A stretch of 64,000 nucleotides of DNA from Caulobacter segnis (GCF_019931575.1 NZ_CP082923.1:682001-746000); one strand, 5' to 3'; numbered from the stretch's first letter, positions 35,012 to 51,592 are shown. Numbers and translations are program-made. The notes: a model not told the origin generated them from the sequence alone.

Positions 35012-35443
35012 ATGGCTAAGAAGATCCTGGGCTACATCAAGCTCCAGGTGAAGGCTGGCTCGGCCACGCCTTCGCCCCCCATCGGCCCGGCTCTGGGTCA
35101 GCGCGGCGTTAACATCATGGGCTTCTGTAAGGAGTTCAACGCGCGCACCGAGAACGTCGAAAAGGGCACCCCCCTGCCGACCGTCATCACGGTCTATCAG
35201 GACAAGTCGTTCACCTTCGTCACCAAGACGCCCCCGGCCACCTTCTTCCTGAAGCAGGCGACCAAGATCCAGTCGGGCGCCAAGCTGACCGGTCGTGAGA
35301 CCGTCGGCTCGATCACCCGCGCCCAGCTGCGCGAGATCGCCGAAAAGAAGATGAAGGACCTGAACGCCAACGATATCGAGGCCGCGGCCCGCATCATCGA
35401 AGGCTCCGCCAAGGCCATGGGCCTGAAGATCGTGGAGGCCTAG
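35012..35443 (+). CDS. rplK: 50S ribosomal protein L11
   Basis: 143 residues from ATG 35012, with GAGAGGA upstream. [16 protein letters not shown]..., [22 protein letters not shown] and the C-terminal rRNA-binding domain ([38 protein letters not shown]). L11 supports GTPase-factor function and the stringent response. rplA follows after 4 nt. Confidence 0.98.
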   Translation: MAKKILGYIKLQVKAGSATPSPPIGPALGQRGVNIMGFCKEFNARTENVEKGTPLPTVITVYQDKSFTFVTKTPPATFFLKQATKIQSGAKLTGRETVGSITRAQLREIAEKKMKDLNANDIEAAARIIEGSAKAMGLKIVEA

Positions 35444-35447
35444 GACC

Positions 35448-36134
35448 ATGGCTAAGCAACCCAAGCGCATCAAGGCCTGGACCGGCGACCGCGACGCGGC
35501 CCACTCGGTCGAAGCCGCCATCAAGCTGGTCAAGGAAAACGCCAAGGCCAAGTTCGACGAGACCATCGAGATCTCGGTGAACCTGGGCGTCGACCCGCGT
35601 CACGCCGACCAACAGGTCCGTGGCGTCGTGAACCTGCCGTCGGGCACCGGCCGTGACGTCCGCGTCGCCGTGTTCGCCAAGGACGCCAAGGCGGCCGAAG
35701 CGACCGCCGCCGGCGCCGAGCACGTCGGCGCCGACGACCTGTACGAAAAGATCGCCGGCGGCTTCATGGACTTCGATCGCGTCATCGCGACCCCGGACAT
35801 GATGGCCCTGGTCGGTCGCCTCGGTAAGGTGCTGGGCCCGCGCGGCCTGATGCCGAACCCGAAGGTCGGCACCGTGACCCCGAACGTCGGTCAAGCCGTG
35901 AAGGACGCCAAGGGCGGCGCCGTCGAGTTCCGCGTCGAGAAGGCCGGTATCGTCCATGCTGGCATCGGCAAGGCCTCGTTCACCGAGGAAGCCCTGCTGG
36001 TCAACGTCAAGGCTCTGATCGAAGCCCTGAACCGCGCGAAGCCGTCGGGCGCCAAGGGTGTCTTCGTGAAGCGCGTTGGTCTGTCGTCGACGATGGGCCC
36101 GGGCTTCAAGGTCGACATCGCCTCGATCGGCTAA
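35448..36134 (+). CDS. rplA: 50S ribosomal protein L1
   Basis: 228 residues. [20 protein letters not shown]..., with the L1 core [38 protein letters not shown] and the C-terminal [21 protein letters not shown]. In many bacteria L1 represses its own operon mRNA; a target site was not identified here. It ends at a terminator, so rplJ is not in the same transcript. Confidence 0.98.
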   Translation: MAKQPKRIKAWTGDRDAAHSVEAAIKLVKENAKAKFDETIEISVNLGVDPRHADQQVRGVVNLPSGTGRDVRVAVFAKDAKAAEATAAGAEHVGADDLYEKIAGGFMDFDRVIATPDMMALVGRLGKVLGPRGLMPNPKVGTVTPNVGQAVKDAKGGAVEFRVEKAGIVHAGIGKASFTEEALLVNVKALIEALNRAKPSGAKGVFVKRVGLSSTMGPGFKVDIASIG

Positions 36135-36160
36135 TCGCCTTTCGAAGTTTGAGTTAGCGG

Positions 36161-36191
36161 ACGGGCGTCGGAGCGATCCGACGCCCGTTTT
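36161..36191 (+). terminator. Intrinsic terminator after rplA
   Basis: A perfect 12-bp stem (36161-36172 / 36177-36188; ACGGGCGTCGGA) with a GCGA loop, followed by TTTT. Confidence 0.92.
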
Positions 36192-36215
36192 GCGTTTGGG
36201 CGTCGCATTGTGATG

Positions 36216-36227
36216 TCGGCTAGCCGA
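36216..36227. promoter_or_regulatory. Palindrome in vapBC promoter region, candidate operator
   Basis: A perfect 12-bp palindrome, TCGGCTAGCCGA, 29 bp before the vapB start. Type II antitoxins usually bind palindromes overlapping their own promoter; a TATC-containing -10-like segment follows directly. Inferred only from position and symmetry. Confidence 0.5.
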
Positions 36228-36256
36228 TGCTATCTTTCGTCTAGACGGAGGTTCCG

Positions 36257-36496
36257 ATGCCCTTCCACGTTCGCGATCCCGAGACCGACGCCCTGGTGCG
36301 TGAACTGGCCGACAAGACCAAGCTCGGCATCACGGAGGCTGTGAAACTGGCCGCCACGGAAGCCTTGGCCGCGCGCGAAAAGTCGAGGGCGGAGAAGTTG
36401 GCGAGGATCGACGCTATCCTGGCGGAGTTCGATGCGTTGCCGCGGACGGGTCTGAAGGCCGACAAGGCCTTCATGGACATGATCAACGGCGACTGA
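36257..36496 (+). CDS. vapB: VapB-type antitoxin
   Basis: 79 residues: MPFHVRDPETDALVRELADKTK..., a short N-terminal strand and helices typical of the Rv0623/PSK-like DNA-binding antitoxins, then a charged linker (AAREKSRAEKLARIDAILAEF) and a toxin-binding tail (GLKADKAFMDMINGD). GGAGG lies at 36246-36250, 6 nt from ATG. The stop overlaps the vapC ATG by 1 nt. It neutralises VapC and probably autoregulates the pair. Confidence 0.88.
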   Translation: MPFHVRDPETDALVRELADKTKLGITEAVKLAATEALAAREKSRAEKLARIDAILAEFDALPRTGLKADKAFMDMINGD

Positions 36497-36891
36497 TGTT
36501 CGTCGACGCCTCGGCCTGGACGGCTATCATCCTCAAGGAGCCGGAACGTGAGCGGCTGCGGACCACCCTAGCCGATGCGGAAGTGGTTTTGACTTCTTCC
36601 ATCGCAACCTGGGAAACCATCCGCGCCGTCGTGCGCGAAACCAAGGATACGGTGAAAGACGCGAGCATTCGTCTTGCGGCCCTGCAGGCCAATATCGGCG
36701 CGCGGGTCGTCGAGATCGGGGTCGTCGAAGGCCAGCTCGCCCTCGAAGCCCATGCCCGTTTCGGCAAGGGCGTTCATCCCGCTCGGCTCAACATGGGCGA
36801 CTGCTTCGCCTATGCCTGCGCCAAGGTTCACGGCGTGCCGCTGCTCTACAAGGGCGAGGACTTCGCCCTGACCGACATCGAGGCGGCCTGA
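36496..36891 (+). CDS. vapC: VapC-type PIN-domain ribonuclease toxin
   Basis: 131 residues. PIN-domain acidic residues are all present: Asp4 (FVDASAW), Glu40 (ATWET), Asp102 (NMGDCFAYACAK) and Asp122 (YKGEDFALTDI), so the toxin looks intact. Such toxins cleave tRNA or rRNA at specific sites. Translationally coupled to vapB; one base separates its stop from the GTG of the next gene. Insertion of the pair between rplA and rplJ is unusual. Confidence 0.92.
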   Translation: MFVDASAWTAIILKEPERERLRTTLADAEVVLTSSIATWETIRAVVRETKDTVKDASIRLAALQANIGARVVEIGVVEGQLALEAHARFGKGVHPARLNMGDCFAYACAKVHGVPLLYKGEDFALTDIEAA

Positions 36892-36892
36892 G

Positions 36893-38089
36893 GTGAGCGA
36901 CGAAACTTTCGACGTGGCGGTGATCGGCGGCGGGCCGGCCGGGCTGATGGCGGCGGAGGCCATCGCCAAGGCGGGACGGTCCGTGGCCGTGTTCGAGAAG
37001 ATGCCGACCTTCGGGCGCAAGTTCCTGATGGCCGGGCGCGGGGGCTTGAACCTCACCCATTCCGAGGATTTCGAGCGGTTCGTGGGCCGCTACGGCGCGC
37101 GGGCCGCGGCGCTGCGGCCGATGCTGGAGGCGTTTGCGCCCGACGATCTGGTCGCCTGGGCCGAGGCCCTGGGCCAGCCGACCTTCGTCGGGGCCAGCGG
37201 CCGGGTGTTTCCCAAGGCGATGAAGGCCTCGCCGCTGCTGCGGGCCTGGCTGGCGCGGCTGGAGGGGCTGGGCGTCGGCTTGCGGACGCGGGCCGAGTGG
37301 AGCGGCTGGAGCGCGGACGGTGGCTTGCTGATCAATGGCCAGGTCGTGCGCGCCCGGGCGGTGGTCCTGGCCCTGGGCGGCGCCAGCTGGGCCAGGCTGG
37401 GTTCGGACGCGGCCTGGGTTCCGATGCTGGAAGGGCAGGGCTGCGCCGTCGCCCCGTTCCGCGCCGCCAACTGCGGCTTCGACGTCGCCTGGAGCGCGGT
37501 GTTCCGCGAGCGCTTCGCCGGCGAGCCCTTGAAGAACGTCGGCCTGCGCCATGGCGAGAGGCGCGCGCGCGGCGACGCCATGGTCGCTGGCTACGGCCTG
37601 GAGGGCGGGGCGATCTACGCCCTGGCCTCGGCCCTGCGCGACGCGATCGAGGTGGACGGCGAGGCGGTCCTGACGATCGACCTGCGCCCCGACATTCCGG
37701 TCGAGACCCTGGAGCGGCGGCTGCTGTCGCCGCGTGGCGGCCAGAGCCTGGCCAACTTCCTGCGCAAGGCCGTCAAGCTGTCGCCGGTCGAGGTCAATCT
37801 GCTGCGCGAGGCGCATGGCCTGGATCTGCCCGACGCGCCTGCGGCTCTGGCGGCGGCGATCAAGGCGGCGCCGATCACCCTGACCGGCGTCCAACCCCTG
37901 GACCGCGCCATCTCGGCGGCTGGCGGCGCACGGTTCGAGAGCCTGGACGGCCTGGCGCTGAAGGATCGTCCGGACGTGATCCTGGCCGGCGAGATGCTGG
38001 ACTGGGAGGCGCCGACGGGCGGCTATCTGCTGCAGGCCTGCTTCGCCAGCGGCGTGGCGGCGGGCAAGCAGGCGCTGGCGAGGCTCTAG
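36893..38089 (+). CDS. HI0933-like FAD-dependent flavoprotein
   Basis: 398 residues from GTG 36893, 1 nt after the vapC stop. Dinucleotide-binding VAVIGGGPAGLMAAEAIAKAG, the characteristic KFLMAGRGGLNLTHSE, ALGGASWARLGSDAAW, LDRAISAAGGARFESLDG and a C-terminal GEMLDWEAPTGGYLLQACFASG. Members of this group (BaiN/RdsA-like flavoproteins) are poorly characterised reductases. The near-zero spacing suggests co-transcription with vapBC, although the functions seem unrelated. Its stop overlaps that of the convergent hydrolase-HIT gene. Confidence 0.9.
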   Translation: MSDETFDVAVIGGGPAGLMAAEAIAKAGRSVAVFEKMPTFGRKFLMAGRGGLNLTHSEDFERFVGRYGARAAALRPMLEAFAPDDLVAWAEALGQPTFVGASGRVFPKAMKASPLLRAWLARLEGLGVGLRTRAEWSGWSADGGLLINGQVVRARAVVLALGGASWARLGSDAAWVPMLEGQGCAVAPFRAANCGFDVAWSAVFRERFAGEPLKNVGLRHGERRARGDAMVAGYGLEGGAIYALASALRDAIEVDGEAVLTIDLRPDIPVETLERRLLSPRGGQSLANFLRKAVKLSPVEVNLLREAHGLDLPDAPAALAAAIKAAPITLTGVQPLDRAISAAGGARFESLDGLALKDRPDVILAGEMLDWEAPTGGYLLQACFASGVAAGKQALARL

Positions 38090-39444
38090 GGCTTCATCGC
38101 CGCGCGGATCCTGGCCGCCATCGCCTCCAGGTCTTTCGGATCGGCCGGCGCGTTCTCCACCAGATAGACCGGCTTGCCGGCCACGCGCGGGATCACGTGG
38201 ACGTGCAGGTGCGGCACGCTCTGGCCGACGCCGTTGTTCTGCAGGACCAGGAAGCCTTCCAGGCCCAGGGCGTCGACCTCGGCTTGGCCGACCTTCTGGA
38301 CCACGGCCATGACGCGGGCGATGTCCTTGGGACCCATCTCCAGCAGGTTGCGGGCCTTGGATGTCTTGGAGATCACCAGCACGTGGCCGGGCTCCAGCGG
38401 CGCGCGGTCCATGAAGGCCAGGACGTCGGCGTCCTCGTAGACCTTGTAGCTGGGCAGCTCGCCCCGGATGATCCGGGCGAAGACGTTGCCCTCGTCATAG
38501 GCGCCCTTCAGCGGCGGGAAGGGCGCGGTCGCCGCGCTCTTCGGCTCGAACCGGGCCAGCCAGCGGATCACCTCGCCCTCCAGCGCGATGCGGGCGTCCG
38601 AGAAGCTGTGGTCGGTGGCCATGTAGGTTTCGGTGAGGTCCCTGGCCCCGGCCGCGCGGGCGGCGGCGGCCAGCTTGCGCGTGGTGGGCGCCCCGGCGAA
38701 CTCGGCGCCGATCAGCAGCACGGGGCGATCGGCGATCCGGGCGGTGAGCTTTTCGAGATCCAGCTTAGCGGCGTCGCGTTCGATCTCGGCGACCAAGGCC
38801 TCTGGCGTGGTCGCCAGCGGGGCGGTGTCGGGGCGCATAGCCTCGACCACGGCTTTGCGGTCCTTGGCGATCTCAGCCGCGCGCCCGCCGATGTTCCAGG
38901 AATCGATCAGCACCGCACCGGCGACGCGCGTCGAGGCGGCGACGGCGTCGGCGGCCATGAACCCGCCCATGCTGTGGCCGGCCACGACGATGCGGGCGGG
39001 ATCGACGTGGTATTTGGCGGCGTTGGCGGGATCCAGCAGGAAGGCCACCGCCGCCTCGCCGTCGGCGCGGGCGCTCTCGAAGCTGAACTTGCCCTGGCTG
39101 CCCCACGAGCCGCGATAGTTGATCCGCAGGGCGTTCCAGCCGGCGCGGCGCACCGCCTGCAAGAGGTCGATATTGGTTTCGTTGCCGGGAAAGCCGTGCA
39201 GGAACAGCAGGGTCGGATGCGGCTGGTCGCCGGAGGCCAGGTACATCATGGCGTTGACCTTCGCGCCCTGGATGTCGAGCTGGAAGGCGGCCATGTCGGC
39301 CGGGTGATCCTTGTCGCGCGGCGGATCGGCGACGACCGCGCGAGGCGTCGGCGGAACCTTGGGCTCGGCGAAGGCTGGAGCGGTCCCCGTCGAGACGGCA
39401 AGGGCCAGCAGGAACGCGGTCAGGATGGCGGCGGCGCGGCGCAT
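38086..39444 (-). CDS. Exported alpha/beta-hydrolase fused to a C-terminal HIT domain
   Basis: 452 residues from ATG 39444, with GAGGGGA 7 nt upstream; the longer open frame to 39825 is antisense shadow. Signal peptide about 1-26 (MRRAAAILTAFLLALAVSTG..., cut near AFA). Alpha/beta hydrolase about 50-300: LLFLHGFPGNET, nucleophile elbow VVAGHSMGG (Ser158) and a late DHSFSD His (279). After a short Pro/Ala linker (about 300-315), a full HIT domain: YDEGNVFARIIRGELPSYKV, FMDRAPLEPGHVLVISK and the triad HLHVHVIP (His412, 414, 416). HIT proteins are usually cytosolic nucleotide hydrolases of about 140 residues; an exported fusion is unusual. No stop or frame break is seen at the junction. Confidence 0.88.
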   Translation of the reverse strand: MRRAAAILTAFLLALAVSTGTAPAFAEPKVPPTPRAVVADPPRDKDHPADMAAFQLDIQGAKVNAMMYLASGDQPHPTLLFLHGFPGNETNIDLLQAVRRAGWNALRINYRGSWGSQGKFSFESARADGEAAVAFLLDPANAAKYHVDPARIVVAGHSMGGFMAADAVAASTRVAGAVLIDSWNIGGRAAEIAKDRKAVVEAMRPDTAPLATTPEALVAEIERDAAKLDLEKLTARIADRPVLLIGAEFAGAPTTRKLAAAARAAGARDLTETYMATDHSFSDARIALEGEVIRWLARFEPKSAATAPFPPLKGAYDEGNVFARIIRGELPSYKVYEDADVLAFMDRAPLEPGHVLVISKTSKARNLLEMGPKDIARVMAVVQKVGQAEVDALGLEGFLVLQNNGVGQSVPHLHVHVIPRVAGKPVYLVENAPADPKDLEAMAARIRAAMKP

Positions 39445-39562
39445 GGAAGGTCCCCTCGAAGCTTGGCCCAATAGAGCACGAGTTCGGTGCTCGTCGACAT
39501 GCTGACATGCGCCGGCGCGCCGGGCGTTACGACCGGGGCGACGAGAGAAAAGGGAGGCCGTC

Positions 39563-39967
39563 ATGGCGTCGGTCCACAAGGAAATCCTGATCGAGGCGAG
39601 CCCGGAAGCGGTCTGGGACGCGGTGCGCGACGTAGGACGGATCCACGAGCGGCTGTGCCCAGGCTTCGTGGTGAACACCGAGATGGTCGACGACGGGGCG
39701 GCCCGCCTGGTCACTTTCGGCAACGGCATGGTGGTCAAGGAGGTCATCGTCGACAGCGACGACGCTCGCCGCCGCCTGGTCTGGACCGTGCGGAGCGAGC
39801 GCCTGGCCCACCACAATGGCGTCATGCGGATCGAGGACGCCGGTCAGGGCCGCTCGCGCGCCCTCTGGACCGCCGACGTCCTGCCGCATGCGGCGGCCGA
39901 CGCCGTCGGGCCGATGATGCAGCAGGGGCTGGAGGCGATGAAGCGCCGCCTGGACGAGGCGGGTTGA
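39563..39967 (+). CDS. SRPBCC (START/Bet v 1-like) superfamily protein
   Basis: 134 residues, with GGGAGG before ATG 39563. N-terminal VHKEILIEASPEAVWDAVRDVGRIHERLCPGF and the following beta-strands (TFGNGMVVKEVIVDSDDARRRLVWTV) with a C-terminal long helix (MMQQGLEAMKRRLDEA) match polyketide-cyclase/dehydrase-like SRPBCC proteins, which bind hydrophobic ligands. The ligand is unknown. The rplJ promoter overlaps its stop codon. Confidence 0.87.
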   Translation: MASVHKEILIEASPEAVWDAVRDVGRIHERLCPGFVVNTEMVDDGAARLVTFGNGMVVKEVIVDSDDARRRLVWTVRSERLAHHNGVMRIEDAGQGRSRALWTADVLPHAAADAVGPMMQQGLEAMKRRLDEAG

Positions 39968-39992
39968 AATCCTCGCCGTCTTCGTCTATACG
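39964..39992 (+). promoter_or_regulatory. Promoter of rplJ-rplL
   Basis: TTGAAA (39964-39969), 17-bp spacer, TATACG (39987-39992). The -35 overlaps the stop codon of the SRPBCC gene. It leaves a roughly 300-nt untranslated leader before rplJ. Confidence 0.7.
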
Positions 39993-40292
39993 CCGCGCCT
40001 TCTCCGACGGACTCCGGTCCGCCAGAGAACCTGTTTGAGAACAACGGGGCGTGGGGTCACCAACGCCGTAATCGAGGAAGAGCCCTTCCTCGCCGTCGGG
40101 AGACAGGGATAGAGACGCCAAGTCTTCCTGCTCGTGACTCCCCTTCCTTGGTGTTGGGATGGTCCGAGACCGGAACGCGGCCGACTTTCCTTGGAACAGG
40201 CATATGCGACTCGCACGCGGGAGCGATCCCGCTTGGGACGAGCATCTGGCTGCCGGAATGGTCCGGCTGCTGTTATTGAGTAGGAGACCGCA
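39993..40292 (+). promoter_or_regulatory. Long untranslated leader of rplJ
   Basis: No gene lies in these 300 bases. An 8-bp hairpin CGAGGAAG-AGCC-CTTCCTCG is at 40073-40092. Long leaders before rplJ in other bacteria bind the L10-L12 complex and give feedback control; that role here is inferred from position only. Ribosome-binding site TAGGAG lies just before ATG 40293. Confidence 0.5.
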
Positions 40293-40811
40293 ATGGACCG
40301 CGCTCAAAAGCAGGAATCGATCGAGACGCTCAAGGGCGTCTTCGCCGATGCCGGCGCTGTCGTCGTGACCCACTATACGGGTCTGACCGTTGCGGAAATG
40401 ACCGACCTTCGTCTTCGCCTCCGCAAGGAAGGCGCCGCGATCAAGGTTGTGAAGAACACCCTGGCCCTCAAGGCTCTGGACGGCAAGCTCGGTGACAAGG
40501 GCGACAAGCTCTTCACCGGCCCGGTCGCCATCGCCTACGGCCCGGACGCTGTCTCGGCCGCGAAGATCGCGGTGCAGTTCGCCAAGGAAAACGACAAGCT
40601 CAAGGTTGTCGGTGGCGTCCTGGACCAGACCAACGTGCTGGACGAGAACGCGGTGCGCGCTCTGGCGACCCTGCCGTCGCTGGACGAACTGCGTGGCAAG
40701 CTCATCGGCCTCATCCAGGCTCCGGCGACCAAGATCGCTGGCGTCCTGCAGGCTCCGGCCGGCCAGCTGGCTCGCGTCTTCAACGCCTACGCGACCAAAG
40801 ACGCCGCGTAA
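40293..40811 (+). CDS. rplJ: 50S ribosomal protein L10
   Basis: 172 residues: MDRAQKQESIETLKGVFADAGAV..., GLTVAEMTDLRLRLRKEGA, VKNTLALKAL, and the C-terminal helix that anchors L7/L12 dimers (LQAPAGQLARVFNAYATK). It forms the base of the ribosomal stalk. rplL follows after 46 nt. Confidence 0.98.
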   Translation: MDRAQKQESIETLKGVFADAGAVVVTHYTGLTVAEMTDLRLRLRKEGAAIKVVKNTLALKALDGKLGDKGDKLFTGPVAIAYGPDAVSAAKIAVQFAKENDKLKVVGGVLDQTNVLDENAVRALATLPSLDELRGKLIGLIQAPATKIAGVLQAPAGQLARVFNAYATKDAA

Positions 40812-40857
40812 CGGTCATCCCCGCAAATCTATCCCAATCTCTCTAAGGAACTGACAC

Positions 40858-41241
40858 ATGTCGAAGCTCGAAAAGCTGGTCGAAGAACTGTCCACCCTGT
40901 CGGTGCTGGAAGCCGCTGAACTGTCGAAGCTGCTGGAAGAAAAGTGGGGCGTCTCGGCCGCCGCTCCGGTCGCCGTCGCCGCCGCTGGTGGCGCCGCCGC
41001 CGCTCCGGCCGAAGCCGCTGAAGAGCAAACCGAGTTCACCGTCGTCCTGACGGACGGTGGCGACAAGAAGATCAACGTGATCAAGGAAGTCCGCGGCGTC
41101 CGTCCGGACCTCGGCCTGAAGGAAGCCAAGGACCTGGTCGAAGGCGCTCCGCAGAACGTCGTCGAGAACGTCTCGAAGCAACAAGCCGACGAAGTCGCCA
41201 AGAAGCTGACCGAAGCCGGCGCCAAGGTCCAAATCAAGTAA
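40858..41241 (+). CDS. rplL: 50S ribosomal protein L7/L12
   Basis: 127 residues. N-terminal dimerisation helices ([20 protein letters not shown]), an Ala-rich hinge (about 37-55) and the C-terminal domain [22 protein letters not shown]..., [17 protein letters not shown], ending GAKVQIK. It is the stalk protein that recruits EF-Tu and EF-G. Followed by a strong terminator, so rpoB is not an obligate part of this transcript. Confidence 0.98.
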   Translation: MSKLEKLVEELSTLSVLEAAELSKLLEEKWGVSAAAPVAVAAAGGAAAAPAEAAEEQTEFTVVLTDGGDKKINVIKEVRGVRPDLGLKEAKDLVEGAPQNVVENVSKQQADEVAKKLTEAGAKVQIK

Positions 41242-41289
41242 TCCGCTCCCCACGTTCGTGGGGACTGGGTTCCTTTTGGAACTGGTGGA

Positions 41290-41327
41290 ACGGGCCCGGG
41301 GGGAAACCTCCGGGCCCGTTTTCTTTT
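41290..41327 (+). terminator. Intrinsic terminator after rplL
   Basis: A stem built from ACGGGCCCGG (from 41290) and CCGGGCCCGT (to about 41319) with a short loop, followed by TTTTCTTTTT. A smaller hairpin lies before it at about 41246-41262. Confidence 0.9.
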
Positions 41328-41416
41328 TGGGGCGATCGCGCGTGTCGGCGGGGTGTCTGACTTGAAGGCGGCGGCCGCTCCTCCTTAAGCTGCTCCCCTG
41401 ATCGAAGGGGCGAAGC

Positions 41417-42451
41417 ATGGCCATCCGACCTACCCGTCGCGACTTGGTTGCGGGCGTGACCGCGGGCCTCGCCGCCGGGCCCGCCCTGGCGGGTGATGGT
41501 CTCGGCGGGATCCGCATGCCCGCGTCCGTCGCCGACAGCGAGCTAAGGGGCCTGTCGCCGACCGGGGGCAAGACCTACTGGGCCTCGGGCTCCAGAGGCT
41601 GGCTGATCCGGGGCAAGGGTGAGCGCCAGGATCCGATGCGGATCATCGGGGCCGAAGACCTGGACTTCCGGGGGCTGCACGCCTTCGACGACCATCACGT
41701 GCTGGCGATGAGCGCCGGACCGGGCGGCGCGTCTCAGCTGTGGCGCACGAAGGACGGCGGCAAGACCTGGAAGCGGCTGGCGGCCAACCAGGATCCGGAG
41801 GGCTTCTGGGACTCGATCGCCTTCGTCGACCAGCGGCGCGGCTTCATCCTGGGCGATCCGACCCAGGGGCGCTTCACCGTGCTCTACACGGCCGACGGCG
41901 GCGAGACCTGGGCGCGGCTGCCGCCGGAGGGCGTGCCGCCGGCCGCCGACGGGGAGGGGGCCTTCGCCGCCAGCAACGGCTGCATCGCCATCGGCCGCCA
42001 CGGCCAGGTGGCGTTCTGCACCGGCGGGGCGGGCAAGGCGCGGGTCTATCTGTCGTTGGGCGGCGGCGGTGTGTTCGTGGCGCTGGACACGCCGATCCTC
42101 GCCGACGCGCCTTCGCGCGGGGCGTTCGCCATCGCCTTCGGCCGGCGCGGCGAGCTGTGGGTCTGCGGCGGCGACTACAAGAACCCCAGGGCCGAGGGCG
42201 TGAACCTGGCCTGGCGACCGCCGGGCAGCCTCGACTTTCAGCCGGTGGCCGCGCCGGCCGGCTACCTGTCGGGGATCTCGGTCGAGGGCGAGACGGTGAT
42301 GGCCACGGGCCTGGCCGGCACGATCCTGGCCCGCGACGGCCGCCACTTCGAGCGCGTGTCGTCCGCGCCGATGAACAGCGTGCGCCTGACCTCGCCCAAG
42401 TCCGGCGTGCTATGCGGTCCGATGGGATCGATCGGCCTCTGGCGGGCGTGA
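41417..42451 (+). CDS. Exported BNR/YCF48-like beta-propeller protein
   Basis: 344 residues. The N-terminus MAIRPTRRDLVAGVTAGLAAGPALA carries a twin-arginine-like TRRDLVAG motif, so export may be by Tat. The mature part is made of beta-propeller blades with BNR/Asp-box-like repeats (LWRTKDGGKTWKRL, LYTADGGETWARLP) and YCF48-like segments. Members are often annotated as oxidoreductases or photosystem assembly-like, without known function. It sits between rplL and rpoB, where most bacteria have nothing. Confidence 0.85.
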   Translation: MAIRPTRRDLVAGVTAGLAAGPALAGDGLGGIRMPASVADSELRGLSPTGGKTYWASGSRGWLIRGKGERQDPMRIIGAEDLDFRGLHAFDDHHVLAMSAGPGGASQLWRTKDGGKTWKRLAANQDPEGFWDSIAFVDQRRGFILGDPTQGRFTVLYTADGGETWARLPPEGVPPAADGEGAFAASNGCIAIGRHGQVAFCTGGAGKARVYLSLGGGGVFVALDTPILADAPSRGAFAIAFGRRGELWVCGGDYKNPRAEGVNLAWRPPGSLDFQPVAAPAGYLSGISVEGETVMATGLAGTILARDGRHFERVSSAPMNSVRLTSPKSGVLCGPMGSIGLWRA

Positions 42452-42497
42452 CATCGGGTCTGGCGGAACGCTTCGTCCCGTCCTACGTTCACCCCGC

Positions 42498-42656
42498 ATG
42501 CTCAAGCTCGCCGGTGTCCTGCTCGTCCTCATGATCCTGTTCGGGATCCTCGGCTTCGTCGTCGACGTGGCCGGCGCGCTGACCAAGGCGGCGTTCTTCG
42601 TCTGCCTGATCGCCCTGGCGGTTTCCCTGGTGACGAAGGCGATACGGAAGTCCTGA
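42498..42656 (+). CDS. Small DUF1328-like membrane protein
   Basis: 52 residues: MLKLAGVLLVLMILFGILGF..., two hydrophobic helices (about 3-20 and 27-45) around a VVDVAGALTK turn, and a basic end (TKAIRKS). Pattern and length resemble the DUF1328/YtjA group of small inner-membrane proteins. No Shine-Dalgarno is clear. It lies 46 nt after the propeller gene and may be co-transcribed with it. Function unknown. Confidence 0.65.
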   Translation: MLKLAGVLLVLMILFGILGFVVDVAGALTKAAFFVCLIALAVSLVTKAIRKS

Positions 42657-42947
42657 CGCGCGATTCACACGCGCTGACGAATCCCCCTTTTCTTCCGCGT
42701 TCGCATCCCCTATATCCCCCCGTTCACGATTACATCGGCGGAGCGCTTCCGCGCGTCCGTGTAACGCCCCGAGGCGCGGTCAGCCGCCCTCCGATCTGCG
42801 CGAAGGGGCGCCCGTCAGGCTTCCGATCCCGGTCGCCCGGCAGGGGAATTCCAGCGTCCGCAGCTTCCTGAACAGGGAGCAGCGAGGGTGGACGCTAAGG
42901 ACATTCGAATTTCACACGCGGAGTCCGTCCGCGTTCAGGGAAACAAC
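42657..42947 (+). promoter_or_regulatory. Upstream region of rpoB
   Basis: 291 bases without a gene. Two CcrM-type GANTC sites (GATTC 42662-42666, GAATC 42679-42683) and a -10-like TATATC (42711-42716) with only a weak T-rich -35. Since a terminator follows rplL, rpoBC probably starts here or upstream of the propeller gene. The exact promoter is uncertain. Confidence 0.45.
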
Positions 42948-47018
<4,071 letters not shown>

Positions 47019-47028
47019 TCCGGATCTC

Positions 47029-47056
47029 CCTCCCCGGCCTGACCGCCGGGGAGGGG
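47029..47056 (+). repeat. Hairpin between rpoB and rpoC
   Basis: A perfect 11-bp stem (CCCTCCCCGGC 47029-47039 / GCCGGGGAGGG 47046-47056) with a 6-nt loop and no T-run. It is probably a processing or stability hairpin rather than a terminator, since rpoC is expected to be co-transcribed. The C-rich CCTCCCC core again resembles the palindromic units elsewhere in the window. Confidence 0.6.
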
Positions 47057-47118
47057 CCTCCTTTCAGCCCGCTCTCCCTCAAGAATTTTCGCGGGTAGTC
47101 CCCGCAGAAGGAACCAAG

Positions 47119-51309
<4,191 letters not shown>

Positions 51310-51370
51310 GCGTCCGAGACAAAGGAAAAGTCGGACGCCGAATAGGCTTCGGCTTAAGAGCGAATACGGA

Positions 51371-51400
51371 AAGGCCCGGGAGCGATCCCGGGCCTTTTCT
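51371..51400 (+). terminator. Intrinsic terminator after rpoC
   Basis: A perfect 11-bp stem (AAGGCCCGGGA 51371-51381 / TCCCGGGCCTT 51386-51396), GCGA loop, followed by TTCTTG. Confidence 0.9.
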
Positions 51401-51592
51401 TGCTCATACGCGCTTGATGAGGGCTTCACGGCAGGCGTTGGCTGTCCGCCAAAGACACGGGCCGTCCAGCGGCGAGGGCCGGAGCGACGCTGAAACGCAA
51501 TTGTCTGCGTCAGAATGTCGCGATCGCTGCGCCGCAGCATTTTGAAACAGCGTTATTAATCCGAGCTTTAGCTATGTGACGCAAAGGAAAGC

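Noticed and set aside
47029..47056. Terminator between rpoB and rpoC
   Set aside because: No T-run follows the stem, and separation of rpoB from rpoC would be highly unusual.
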